Shown piece after piece: positions 46,668 through 57,799 of a DNA stretch of 64,000 bases. A model generated the notes under the pieces. That model did not search any database and was not told the origin of the DNA. It saw nothing but the letters and a program-made list of their open reading frames with translations. The DNA comes from Sipunculus nudus (Eukaryota; Annelida; Sipuncula; Golfingiida; Sipunculidae): contig CM049317.1 of the NCBI GenBank assembly GCA_026874595.1, forward strand, positions 64,376,118 through 64,440,117, written 5' to 3'. Within the stretch, counting starts at the first letter, position 1. Each line of letters starts with the position of its first letter. A program made the translations under genes and the position numbers.

Positions 46668-49600
46668 GTAAGTGTCAATTTACGTTTATCTGCTATTCTA
46701 ATTATATCTAACAGACATCTATACGTTAATATATCAGGCCAACCGAGAGAAATATTCTTCATGTTGTATCAGCTCGATGGTTCCATCACAGGCCGGCTCT
46801 GCCCATGAGAATTAAAAACAACACATTAGGAGCCACGTGCACATTCAATGCTCATCCACTTTGTAATTTTGCCCTCTACCTTTTAATTATTTATTCATAT
46901 ATAGAAATTCTGCAATTAAGAAAAGTCGAGGGGGGATTGCCGGGGGGGGGGGGGGGTTAAGAATCTTGTGCAGGATACCGCTGTCCAAAGAGTGCATATA
47001 TATATATATTTGTGTGTGTGTGTTGCATGATTTATTGCCTTCAATTTTCTACTTGTCCCAGGACAATTTGATAAATAAAGTCCCTAAGACAGATTACTTT
47101 CCATATATAAATAACAGCATACAGACCTGCAGATGAAAGTGTTTAGTGACTAAACTTCACTTAAGCATGACTGACACCTTTATTTCATATTTTAAAAATT
47201 ACTTTCATACTATAATATTCTTAGCTGGTATTTCGTGTCTGAAATTTTTTTTTCGATATTACATACAAAGTGAGATAAGGGGGGGGGGAGGGTATATGGC
47301 TCCCTGCGGAACCCCACTCCCCCGGATACGCCCCTGACTTTAGGTTATATCACTGTCAAAACCTTCATTTAAAATCAATACAAATGCATCAATTCTTATT
47401 AAACACATAAAGAATACATCATTATAAACCTGACACAGTGCTCTTATTGATTGTCACAACCCTCCTTTGTGGACTTCTAGGTTCTTAACAGTATTGTGAA
47501 CAGAACCACTGAAATACACTAACACACGATCGCACAAAATCAAAAGAGACTGAGATTTAAACAGATACAAAATAATTAAAGAGATAAACATTTTCATACA
47601 ATCTCCGATAGAAAATCGGATATAATTATAAACAGTCACAACTATGAATCCTGACAACAAAATATGAATCCTGACAATACAAATAAACATGTATCTTGAC
47701 AATTCTCGAGCTCAATTTTTGGAATGTCTCTCTTCACAACAAAGCGGTCCAGTAAACTGAACCTGGCAGTCTTCCTTTTAACATGGTAACACATGGTGAT
47801 CATCCTTGCAAACTGAACCGAAGTTTACGGCGCCCGACACTAATCATGTTACCTAAACTGGTTCTGCAACCTCCGATCCGTAAGACCTCATATAGTATAG
47901 ATGACATGTGCCTGTTGTGTCACGAGGTACATTACGTTCTGACAGGTAATCACAGGAATAATTGCACCATCCTCCCTGTGCTTGACACGTCTCTGACTGT
48001 TTCAAACGAACGTGTTATCATCTTCAGGAATGTCCATCCTCTAGAAAGGTACACGCAGAAAGCCGTATTTCCAGGAACAATTCAGGTAGATGCCCCTTCC
48101 GAAATACTCATATGTTGTATTCATCGTCAAAGTTTAGTTACAGTTTTTTTTCCTTTTCCGTTTCAGTGCATGCAAAAGAAGGAAAAGAAAAGGTTCTGTT
48201 GAAGTGAAAGGTATGTTAATATATTGATTCCCTAAGAGCAAAAGTTTTATTTCCCGGACTACTTTTTTCAACGGTCAAACTTTAAAGTCGCATTTATCAG
48301 AGTCTCTGAAAAGGCCCCCTGTTTACTTTGCCTTAACAAATATAACTTATCCCGTTAAGTCCAATAAAAGTCGTGTTCACTTGCCATGAATTTATTCTAA
48401 TCCAATATATTTCAATGGAATACATCTACTTTAATAACTAAAATTATACTGACAGAACTGGTATATTTAGAATCGAAAGCATTGTTGGGAAATGATTCCT
48501 CTGCACACAAACCCAAAACAACAGATTCGTGCGCTTGTGAGTACGATGCTGAGGAGAGTGATAACCAAGACATACCGGCTGCAGCATTGCAAGAAATATC
48601 AGCTCTTTTGACTTTCTTGCTAGACGAAACATAATATTATATAACATTGGTTAAGTATTTCATCTGAGTACTCCTGCTCTAATTATCATGGATCTTCCTA
48701 TGTATTTATTAAGTACAAAAATATGTAATACGTTTGCCCCTGCTGTTGTATATTTATACAATGTCACGTAAAAAGCACAATTCAGAGTGAAAGATATTAT
48801 AAAAAATTTGGGCAAAACAGAGCATAATCAAGGGTCAAAATTTACATTAACGTAAGCGACTCTTTATTTGTGGATTTTTTTTCATTTTATAACAGTTTTG
48901 CATTCAATTTTCTTTGCATTCTATTTTTCAGTCAGTGCGCCGGATTATGAAATCAGTGGACGATGTGATCTCACCCCTGCCGAGTCACGTGATGGAATTG
49001 ACGCGATTACCCCGGAAGAAGTGGTGGTGTCACCTGATACGATAGTGTCTGCTGACAAGATGGCGTCAGATGAGCTGAACCAACATCAGGAACCGACTCT
49101 TTACAGAGAACCCAGTCCTGACCTCGAAAAGGAAATAAGCACTAAGGACACCGTGTCAAACAAATCTGAAGATGGTGTCTCAAGATCTGAAGTTTTCGAA
49201 TCTACAGCCATTCAGGTTGAACAACCTATTGTTGAAAACAAAACTGCTTTAAATCGGGATAGTATAGCGGAAATGCCGCTTGTTTACTGCGATGAAGATA
49301 TCCGGAATTTCCACGAATTCTTGGCGCGCCAAAAATCCACGGACACGAAAGTCAGCCACTCGTTCAGTCATGAAGCTCTGGACCGCAAGGGCAGTGACGC
49401 CATTTCAAATAACGAACTGAGGCCTGGAGGAATGATGGCATGTTCATCTTGTATCAACCTGAGCACTTCCCCTCCACCAGTTCCCAAACGCCCGGATATA
49501 GTATCAAGCAGTTATGAATCGTTGGACGAAATCAAACCAAAAGGCGTGATATGTCAGAGTGGAGACTACTCTTCAGTCTTCGACGAAGGAAACCCGATGG

Positions 49601-50574
49601 TGAGAACTTCACAGATGACGAGATCTCTACAAAATCTTGAAGATCAATGGGATTACGATTATGCAGATGATCTGGTTTCAATGCTGAAAACCGACAAGCC
49701 ACTGCAGCATTCAAGTACAAACAAACTCTGCTCAAGCGACACCGCCGAAGAATACGCCCACTATGAGCAGGGCTTAGCAGTTCAAACAGGGAATGATGAT
49801 ATTTATCAGAACTGTGAGCAGTCTTCGGAAATGACGTCAGAAGGGGATGATGGCGAATACGCGTACCCTGACGTTTCTCGACACGCCCGGGATTCCGCCT
49901 ATATTGATTGCAGTAACTACAAGAAGACTCCACCTTCAAAGGATCCAAAAGTGCAAGGGGAATTAGAGGATACATACATGGTTATGCCAAACCAAGGGTC
50001 CACCACTGCGCTTCCTATCAAGGCGTGTGATGCTCAGGAACAGGATGAGACATTGTACTCTAACTTTTCACCTCCAAAGCCACTCGTAAAGCCCTGTCTC
50101 TCCAATATCATCCAATCAGCTGAAAACTATCTCGCGGGACAAGACACACGAGCCAATAAATACCCACACAAAACTGGGACACTTCCTGTAAATATGCTTG
50201 CTCATGAACGGGTCCAACATGCTTTTAGTGAAACATCTTTGCATAAAGGATTATCAAACAGCACAGATCAAATCAGGAAAACGCCACCCGTGCTTCCTAA
50301 ACCTACCAAAAACATAGCTGCCCCGAAGAAGGGTGCTGTGCCCTGGAAGGGTGCGCCAAAGAACCTGGGAAGCCCAATCCAAAGCCAGTCTGAAAGTCGA
50401 CCCAGGAAAAAGCAGATGCCATGCCCAGCATTCAAACCACCTCCACCACCAGATGAAAATATATATGCAAATTATAACCCCGTGGACCAGGATGACTCAC
50501 TAGGGGTAGGTGTCTACGATGTCCCACATCATACCCCCCTCCATGTTCCAGCACAAACGTTTAGCTCTCCATAA
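46427..50574 (+). CDS. Single-pass membrane protein with SH2/SH3-ligand cytoplasmic tail, 3' part
   Basis: Exons 46427-46667, 48167-48210, 48456-48536 and 48932-50574 join in phase (each junction after one codon base). In order: a Thr/Ser-rich stalk (GYTSGTTGTTPQVTENIG), one hydrophobic helix (FILIVAIVGSAVFVALMIII), a basic stop-transfer (KRRKRK) and a long acidic tail. The tail holds SH3-type PPPVPKRP and PPPPP runs, and SH2-type tyrosines: YQN (Grb2-like), YMVM (PI3K-like), YSNF, YANY, YDVP (Crk/Nck-like). The positive-inside rule predicts an extracellular N-terminus. This suggests a receptor or transmembrane adaptor for tyrosine-kinase signalling. I cannot name an orthologue. Signal peptide and ectodomain exons are not identified and should lie upstream. 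Confidence 0.7.
46668..48166. other. Intron of the membrane-protein gene
   Basis: It contains a G-run at about 46939-46956, a short (TA)n(TG)n at 46996-47023 and a MITE right end at 47322-47337 (CCGGATACGCCCCTGA). Confidence 0.5.
48167..48210 (+). CDS. Membrane-protein exon: basic juxtamembrane
   Basis: A 44-bp exon after TTTCCGTTTCAG with donor GTATGT at 48211. It encodes CACKRRKRKGSVEVK, a classical stop-transfer directly after the helix in the previous exon. The Cys residues may be palmitoylated (inference). A 139-codon frame overlapping it (47783-48202) is in another phase and is not supported. Confidence 0.7.
48456..48536 (+). CDS. Membrane-protein cassette exon
   Basis: The acceptor is ATACTGACAG and the donor GTGAGTACG is at 48537. 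The 81 bp (27 codons, phase 1-1) read ELVYLESKALLGNDSSAHKP and TTDSCA. Because both ends have the same phase, it can be skipped without changing the tail frame. If the donor is not used, the frame runs to TAA 48632-48634 and would give a short-tailed protein. Confidence 0.55.
48932..50574 (+). CDS. Membrane-protein terminal exon: signalling tail
   Basis: The acceptor TATTTTTCAG ends at 48931. The open frame extends 64 bases further upstream into the intron, so the Met at 48868 is not the start. It encodes about 546 residues from SAPDYEISGRCDL to AQTFSSP, then TAA at 50572. Motif positions: PPPVPKRP at 49471, YQN at 49804, YMVM at 49975, YSNF at 50056, YANY at 50464, YDVP at 50515. Codon use is clearly coding (1.6 kb without stops in an AT-rich region). 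Confidence 0.85.
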
Positions 50575-51818
50575 CATAGTCGCGAAACACGACTCAATAG
50601 TCATTTCTGGTAAACGTACTGAGTCGTGACACAAGCCATAGCGGGAACGCATTGCAACGGCCACCCATCCTGTTGCATCTATATCATGGTAAACAGCGGG
50701 TAATCTTAACTTTAGGCTACGGGTGAGGAATTAACAAAAAAAGAAAACGTGAGCACTCAAATCAAAGTGTAAATCTATCACCATAGTAATAGATAAATTG
50801 CTGTGTGGTGTGCAAGTTACCTGTCTTCCAGTTACACATGCGAAACATGCTCGTGTTCATGCGGCAGAAATTCATTGAACATGCAGGGGGGTTTTAATAT
50901 GGAGTGTTAAACGAAACAGGGTAGGTATTCTTATAAAGTACAAACGAAAACATAGCTAACTATTATTGTAAGCGACAGCGTACCTGTAGGCCACGAGTCG
51001 TTGTCCAAAACGACTTCATTATTGCATCCTCATCAAGCCTTATAGGGCTATTGTTATATTTTTATATTTCTATTGTAAGAGGGATGAAATGGCCTCACAT
51101 CCAAGGTGCTCTCTTCTGTCTGACGGGAATGACAAATCCTCGCTCAAAGAGCAGGCATCACTACTCTCTCGTTATTAATCTTTTCGCAACAGACAGAGAG
51201 ATACACATGTACATAGTGATCAAAAGAATGAAGTGCAACAACAGCCTCGCTCATTCAACTAGCGACATCTGTTGGTAATAACTGATACTAAATGTGTAAA
51301 TCCGTCATATCGACAAATTGATGTTATATATATATATATATGATAAAAGTAAAACCAATGTCTTATTTTTAAGGATGGTATATATATCTCAGTCCATGGT
51401 ATCTGTACTTTATTTTTTTTTAACAAAATCCGCAGTGCTTGATCACTGGCCCCGAACACTGCTTGCATACTGTGAAAACATCTGGTACGGTTACCTAGCC
51501 CATTGCTTGAACACGTGACAGGTGAGGAGGCATTCAAGCTGAGACTGTCGGGACTTTCAAGCACTGCAAGGTCTTAGTAAAAAAGAATCAACAAATAAGT
51601 TGTAATAAGACTATGGTTGCTTCTGATCACCAGACGAGTGCATGGACTACTCGATGTGTTCGCTTGCTCCGCTTATGATTTATGAAATAGTTGGATTGGT
51701 CGCTCTCTGGAATAGGGAATATAACTGCAGAAAAACAGCCTACCTGCCAATTTAATGCCACACATATACTCATCATCCCAGAGTAATTTGTTTAAAATTT
51801 CATAAAAAGGTTACGAGC
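50575..51818 (+). other. 3' UTR / downstream flank of the membrane-protein gene
   Basis: No further gene. No clear AATAAA signal is seen in the first few hundred bases, so the transcript end is unknown. Confidence 0.4.
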
Positions 51819-51891
51819 AGTGGCGTCAATTTTTCTTCCGGGGGGGGGGGATAACTCGCTGACACACCCACACACATAAATATATATATAT

Positions 51892-51936
<45 letters not shown>

Positions 51937-51960
51937 TTTTGGCGCCAGAATGACACATTT

Positions 51961-51992
<32 letters not shown>

Positions 51993-52088
51993 CTTAATCA
52001 AATTTCAAATATATTTCAATATAATATTTCACAATAAACTCATCAATCGAGCCTGTCTATATATTCTATTCAAAACTATATTTCATTT

Positions 52089-52129
<41 letters not shown>

Positions 52130-52220
52130 CTCGGAAATGTGGGGGGGGGGGGGGGGTGATCACCCCCCCCCCTTGCCAAAAGTGGGGGATATACACCCCC
52201 CCCCTATATTGACGCCCCTG
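51819..52220. mobile_element. hAT-like MITE with perfect 8-bp TSD
   Basis: The left end is CAGTGGCGTCAAT. The reverse complement of the right end is CAGGGGCGTCAAT. It is flanked by identical GTTACGAG at 51811-51818 and 52221-52228. The interior is mostly AT microsatellites, and the right part has G-run/C-run blocks around CTTGCCAAAAGTGGGGG. No coding capacity. Confidence 0.85.
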
Positions 52221-52592
52221 GTTACGAGTCTTAATTGGTAAAAGACTAGGAATTCTTTTATCAGGGCTTTTGTTCCATGAAATCATAGGAGATTATTTAA
52301 GTGTATTTTATACATTTAAAGCTAAGAAAAGCCACATAATATTTTATATATATATATATATATAAAACTCGGAAAAGAGGGGGGGGGTGATAACCATCCC
52401 CCCCCCCTTGCCAAAAGTGGGGGATATACACCCCCCACCCACCCCCCCCCCCCCCCCCCTATATTGACGCCCCTGTTACGAGTCTTAATTGGTAAAAGAC
52501 TAGGAATTCTTTTATCAGGGCTTTTGTTCCATGAAATCATAGGAGATTATTTAAGTGTGTTTTATACATTTAAAGCTAAGAAAAGCCACATA

Positions 52593-52631
<39 letters not shown>

Positions 52632-52880
52632 TATATATATTATATATATATATATATTATATATATATATAAAAAACTCGGAAAAGTGGGGGGGGGGATG
52701 ATAACCATCCCCCCTTGCCAAAAGTGGGGGGATATACACCCCCAACCCCCACCCCCCTATATTGACGCCCCTGGTTACGAGTCTTAATTGGTAAAAGACT
52801 AGGAATTCTTTTATCAGGGCTTTTGTTCCATGAAATCATAGGAGATTATTTAAGTGTGTTTTATACATTTATAGCTAAGA
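52094..52880 (+). repeat. Tandem amplification of MITE right half plus flank (three copies)
   Basis: The flank GTTACGAGTCTTAATTGG starts at 52221, 52475 and 52774 (spacing 254 and 299 bp). It is followed each time by GGGCTTTTGTTCCATGAAAT. The first two copies then run into (AT)n and the MITE right half ending ATTGACGCCCCTG. Cores are nearly identical; length differences come from the AT and G/C runs. Confidence 0.9.
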
Positions 52881-53246
52881 AAGGGCAACTAATAATAAAT
52901 ATATATATATAAATTATATATAATATATATATATATATAATACAAAATAACATATGGTTACTTAGCGATTAAATTGTCATTTACCGTTTGCTTATTTATG
53001 CGAGGGACTTGTTCCGTATGTTATATATATGATGACTGGAGATTGATGAAAACTGAAAGTGACTGCAATTAAGGAGAAATTATTACAGTCCCTGAGTCAA
53101 GTTGACCAGAACCCGATCGTACTTTCTCGATGGAAGTACATAACTGTTTTATATATACATAGTCAGGGAAAAAGACAATCTGATGGATAAAACCTAGTTA
53201 GTACTAGAGTCTACTGGTATAGGATCAGTAGGCCTCCTGTACATGC

Positions 53247-53251
<5 letters not shown>

Positions 53252-53290
<39 letters not shown>
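53252..53290. repeat. (AT)n microsatellite
   Basis: Pure AT run. Confidence 0.95.
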
Positions 53291-53294
<4 letters not shown>

Positions 53295-53660
53295 AGTCCC
53301 ATGGGTGGTCTTATATCACAAGTTTCACTGCATATGTGTAAGTCCCCGTCATGAATATTTGGCTTCGCCCCAAATGAAATATGTATATTAAAGAATCCTA
53401 CACTCTGTGCAAGGTACCAACCGCAAGTTTGTCTCTGTTCAATGAGCAGTAGAAATAGGTACCAGTAAATACTGGGAAGGTAACCTGCGGTGAACTAGCG
53501 TCCCATCCAGGAGGGGTTTAACTCCTAAGTCGCTTCACTCTACCGAAACCGAGATAAGCCCAGGCCTGCATGATGAGCCGTTGGGCTCGGGTGTAAAATC
53601 CAAAAAGACTTTGCCCTTTTTACCTACACTCTATGCAGCTGTAGAGTGTATGAGATATGA
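53291..53660 (+). mobile_element. Old SINE-like or MITE fragment
   Basis: It contains TGTGTAAGTCCCCGTCA, similar to the tail of the SINE at 55900 (GTGTAAGCCCCTGTCA). It also has CTAGCGTCCCATCCAGGAGG, a phrase I recall as widespread in aquatic animal repeats. No A/B boxes are present. Class uncertain. Confidence 0.4.
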
Positions 53661-53926
53661 ATCCAAAAAATCATTACTAACTCACTGGAGTCATTTTGGG
53701 GTCTTATGATTTTATAACGTAATGTGCGAAACTAATATTAGTGGGACATTGAGCTTCTAATTTATGGGAGTTGTAGTTCACGCGGTTCTGATAGGGATCA
53801 CCACTGCATGCATGTTCGCGGTAAACAGCCACTTTAGGAAATCCTTAGTCAGTTTCCATAGTGTTTGCATTTGTAATTAATGTTTTATGTTTTATGCCAA
53901 AATCATTTGTACAAACCATGCAATTG

Positions 53927-53940
53927 ATATATATATATAT

Positions 53941-53992
<52 letters not shown>
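53927..53992. repeat. (AT)n microsatellite
   Basis: AT runs interrupted by a short T-rich break. Confidence 0.95.
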
Positions 53993-53995
<3 letters not shown>

Positions 53996-54084
53996 GAAGA
54001 AAAACAACACTGTAAATTCACTACAGTCTGTTTCACGGGATGCGACCCGATCATCAGTTGAATGTTGTTAGAATGAAGCTAATG

Positions 54085-54305
54085 CAGGGGCGGATCTAGG
54101 ATTTAGGAAAGGGGGGGGGGGGGGGTCCAACCCAGGAGGACAAATGAAAACCCTAAAAAAAAGGTCCTCAGGTCTGAAAAAGGGGGGGTCCAGGCGGAAA
54201 AATTTTGTCTGAAGCCCTTAAAAACGTTGTTTCTGATGAAAAAAAGGGGGGGGGGGGTCCGGACCCTCTGGACCCCCCCCCCCCCCCCCCTTGGATCCGG
54301 TTCTG
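54085..54305 (+). mobile_element. GGCGGATCC MITE with exact 5-bp TSD
   Basis: The left end is CAGGGGCGGATCTAGGATT. The right end is TTGGATCCGGTTCTG. Both flanks are TAATG. The interior is poly-G, GGTCCAACCCAGGAGGAC, GGACCCTCTGGACC and poly-C, folding back on itself. Confidence 0.7.
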
Positions 54306-54669
54306 TAATGGCTTGGTTTGAAAAGCCGAGACTTTACGAGATAACGAGATTATGCTTTGTGCGTATTGGGGGGGAATGACTGACACTGATCCTATTGTCC
54401 TCGGGGGCACAATAGGATTGCGCGGGGTACACATAACAGGGCACAGAGGTTTATTGTGGTTTTAATGTTTATAATTAAAACAAAGATATTTTACCAAGAA
54501 GCCCATTTAGCAAGTAAGCTGATATTTAATAGGGTACTGGGTACAGTAAACATTTCAGTAGTATACACATATAAATTTACAGTGTTGTAATTCTTCAGAG
54601 TTATCCCGCTCTGGCCTAGTCTGTAGGCCATAGAGCACTTTACAACGGAGGGTAACTCTACCTTCTTCT

Positions 54670-54670
<1 letters not shown>

Positions 54671-54736
<66 letters not shown>
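54671..54736. repeat. (AT)n microsatellite
   Basis: AT run of over 25 units. Confidence 0.95.
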
Positions 54737-54739
<3 letters not shown>

Positions 54740-54897
54740 TCATTCTCATCACTATCAATATAGCCATTATCAATGTCATTTTTCATTTTTATATCTTCAA
54801 TGCCATTTTCATTTTAGCAACCATTGTAGCGCATGTACAATTGTAGACATTGTTTCATTCACTATGATATGAAAGATGTTATGAACGGCTTTTCTAG

Positions 54898-54898
<1 letters not shown>

Positions 54899-54934
<36 letters not shown>
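54899..54934. repeat. (AT)n microsatellite
   Basis: Pure AT run. Confidence 0.95.
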
Positions 54935-54937
<3 letters not shown>

Positions 54938-55129
54938 TTATATAAAAAAGTCAGTGTTTTTGTTACACGTGTTTAGACTAGATGTACTGTCACAACTTGT
55001 AAATCTTACACTGTGTCGAGTATGGTATTGTATATTACAATGAGATTTTCATTAACTTAATTATATCAGTTTTGTAGACAATATCGTTTGACTTTTACAA
55101 GCAATCCATGACACTGATTGAATAAAATT

Positions 55130-55560
55130 CCATTCAACAATGCTCTGAAGGTGCATGTTACTTTGTTTACTGAATATAAAACAAAATATGGTACTCCAGT
55201 CCTCAAACTTAATTTCCCCGTATACGTTAGCTATAAGCAGCTTTGTTCCCCAGATCTTTACGGTTTGGTTGCTATATTTCAATGCTGTTAAGGTATTACG
55301 TGGTTTACTGAATATCCAACAAGACAAGATACTCCAGTCCTAAAACTTTTCCCGTAAACGTTAGCTATAAGTAGCTTTGTTCCCCAGATCTTTACGGTTT
55401 GGTTGCTATTTCAGTGCTGTGAAGGCATTACGTTGTTTACTGAATATTCAACAAGACAAGGTACTCCAGTCATAAAACTTTTCCCGTATACGTTAGCTGT
55501 AAGTAGCTATGTTCCCCCGGATCTATACGGTTTGGTTGCTATTACAAAACATTAAAATAC
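55130..55560 (+). repeat. ~135-bp tandem array, three copies
   Basis: TACTCCAGTC recurs at about 55192, 55330 and 55462. Each unit holds ACGTTAGCTATAAGTAGC and TTACGGTTTGGTTGCTAT. Open frames on both strands here are repeat by-products. Confidence 0.85.
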
Positions 55561-55899
55561 GTAGCCGCCGAGGGACGACGCAACAGTTTTTTCTTTATAA
55601 AAAGTTTGTTGTGTCACCGGTCCACCAAAGGATTATTGGAATAGGAGCACGAAGCCATCTGCTACTTTAAGAAAGGAAGTTGAATAAAAATAGATCCCAT
55701 AGTTGCAACATACCAATTTTCACAACAAGTTGTATGTTGCAAGGCTTGCATAGTCTGAAAACCATTCTGGAAAGCACGATGCACCTGCAACATAAATAAT
55801 GGACGGATGGATGTGAATACATACAATGAATGGATGTATATTTTCCTGATCTTGATAAAACAATATTTAAGAAAAAAAACATCAATTTTTGATTGGTAG

Positions 55900-56245
55900 C
55901 GGCTTCTGTAGCTCAGGGGTAGAGCATAGGGATCAAAGCCGGGAGGAATTCGTGAGTTCGAATCTCAGTCGAGGCGACGAGATTTTTAACGGTCGGCCCC
56001 CACCCAGGGTGAGCGCTCTGCAGGCTTAATGGGGAAACTAAGCCCATGCAACTGTCGTGGCTCACTCTCAAACGAGTGCGCCTTTCGGGGGTTCCTCGTT
56101 GTGATGACCCAGCAATGGGGATGACACACACACACAGGACCCGCAGGAGTGATACACTGAGCCTGCTTGACACCTGAATAGTCGCGTGTAAGCCCCTGTC
56201 ACTTAGTCTGAAACCGAAATGGAATTTTGCATATGTACATAATAC
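55900..56245 (+). mobile_element. tRNA-derived SINE, copy 2
   Basis: The head GGCTTCTGTAGCTCAGGGGT carries an A box (55908-55920). GAGTTCGAATCTC (about 55954-55966) is a good B box, so the internal RNA polymerase III promoter looks intact. The body CCCCACCCAGGGTGAGCGCTC is shared with the minus-strand copy at 14210. The tail contains CACACACACA and GTGTAAGCCCCTGTCA. It is not a functional tRNA: the acceptor and anticodon stems do not pair convincingly. Confidence 0.82.
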
Positions 56246-56269
56246 TTAGTTTAGCAAGCATTAAAAATG

Positions 56270-56843
56270 GAGGCGGTTACCTCCACCAAAAATATCTGAA
56301 AAGAAATAGTAATTGATTGGTCTGTCAAGAAAGAAATGAAGCTTATACAGCCCAGTAGTCATGTTGTATATTTCAAGTTAGAAGATTCTAGGCCCAATGG
56401 TTATGATTTGTGCCCTGTTAACGGAAGACGCATCTTTGAAGGTCTCAAAATAGAGACAAATATGCGTAAAAATAAAAAAAAACCAGGTGGCACCACCAGT
56501 CTGCAGAAACTAATAAAACGGTCCATGATGAATATGAATGCAAAGAATCATGATGATCAATGCGTTAGTTGTTCAGATACTGGAGCTTTTGTATCAAATT
56601 TTCAATTATTCTGGGGGTTACTACTGAGCCCCGCAACTATGAGGATATTGGTAACAGAGACCTTATTTCATGTTTCCAAAAAGATTTTTTCATGGACCAC
56701 ACTGGATGTCAAGTTAGAGGATTCTAGATCCAGCGGTTACAGTGTTGTGCCTGGTTAACGGACAGACGGACCGACGGACCGACGATGGACGAAGACTGAT
56801 CACTATAGCTCAGAGGACTTTCAGTCAGCTGAGCTAAAAACAA
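56270..56843 (-). mobile_element. AGCTCAGCTGA element, inverted
   Basis: On the minus strand it begins TTTTTAGCTCAGCTGACTG, with a hairpin at 56807-56835, then CGTCCATCGTCGGTCC repeats. The 140-codon plus frame (56336-56758) lies inside it and has no recognised domain. The right-end palindrome is absent. Confidence 0.6.
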
Positions 56844-57200
56844 CGGAAAAATCCACTCTTATGGGCAAGAACAGACTTTGATATCAGGTATAAAAACAAC
56901 AAGATCTGGTTGTGTCCGTGATGTAAGACAAGGACTTGAATCTCCACGTATGAAGGTTATTAACAGGAACGCAAAATAAAGAACAAGAAGCTGCATGGTC
57001 AAGAGACACAAAAGCACAGGAGATGTTCGCCAGCTCCATTTACTAGTCAACTCAATAACAATGTCTCAGGGCTTCGACAGGGATACAAAATTGTTGTATA
57101 TCACAATAGAAAAGATGCCTTTTAATTGAAAATCGTGATGGTGACCAAGATCATTATAATGATAGAGTTTCCACTGCCACGCCTATTCTATGACTGAGAC

Positions 57201-57243
57201 TCTCTCTCTCTCTCTCTCGCTCTCTCTCTTACACACACACACA
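57201..57243. repeat. (CT)n-(AC)n microsatellite
   Basis: CT run with one break followed by an AC run. Confidence 0.95.
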
Positions 57244-57439
57244 GGAGATAAATTTTTAAACAAAGCCTACAGGCCTTATGCTAACCTGTGCAGTGGTATA
57301 TACACCAGGTTTAGTGCTTTAATGCTGAACCATTACTTTTCAAAGACGTGCAATATGTACATGAACAATGCAAATACTTTACATATTTAACACCAACTAC
57401 AGAAACATCACTGCTGAAATACTGGCATCTGGTGCACAC

Positions 57440-57770
57440 AACACCAAAATGATTGTAGGTGGCGCCACCCGTCTTGTATACGACAAAGCTATCCGAAATG
57501 TATACATATGCCCAATATCAGGCTGATATATCAAACCTCTCCTGAGAAATAAGCAGGGACATACACTGTGCGAAAATTATTGTAGGTGGCGCCACCAGTC
57601 TTTTATACGACAAAGTTATCCGATATGTGTAAATATGCGCAATTTCAGGCTGATATACAAATCCCTCCTGAGAAATAAGCAGGCATATACACTGTGCAAA
57701 AGTCGTAGTTGGCGACACCAGTCTTGTGAACGAGAAAGCCATTAAAGATACATGGACAGGTCAAAATATC
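57440..57770. repeat. ~125-bp tandem repeats with GGTGGCGCCACC
   Basis: Three units anchored on TAGGTGGCGCCACC at 57456 and 57583 and the decayed TAGTTGGCGACACC at 57706. They share CTCCTGAGAAATAAGCAGG and ACACTGTGC. Exact palindromes lie at 57458-57469 and 57585-57596. Confidence 0.88.
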
Positions 57771-57799
57771 AGGCCAATACATCACACTTTTCTTGAGTC

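Noticed and set aside
47783-48202. 139-codon plus-strand open frame
   Set aside because: It overlaps the basic juxtamembrane exon in another phase, runs through that exon's acceptor, and shows no domain. The spliced model explains the region better.
49532-49975. 147-codon minus-strand open frame
   Set aside because: It lies entirely antisense to the large tail exon and is a shadow of its codon use.
52083-52839. Three near-identical minus-strand ORFs (MISWNKSPDKRIPSLL)
   Set aside because: They are the tandemly amplified MITE flank, not a gene family.
55900-55975. tRNA gene
   Set aside because: A and B boxes are present but the arms do not pair as a cloverleaf, and the sequence continues into a shared SINE body.
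56336-56758. 140-codon plus-strand open frame
   Set aside because: It lies inside an inverted AGCTCAGCTGA repeat and has no recognised domain.
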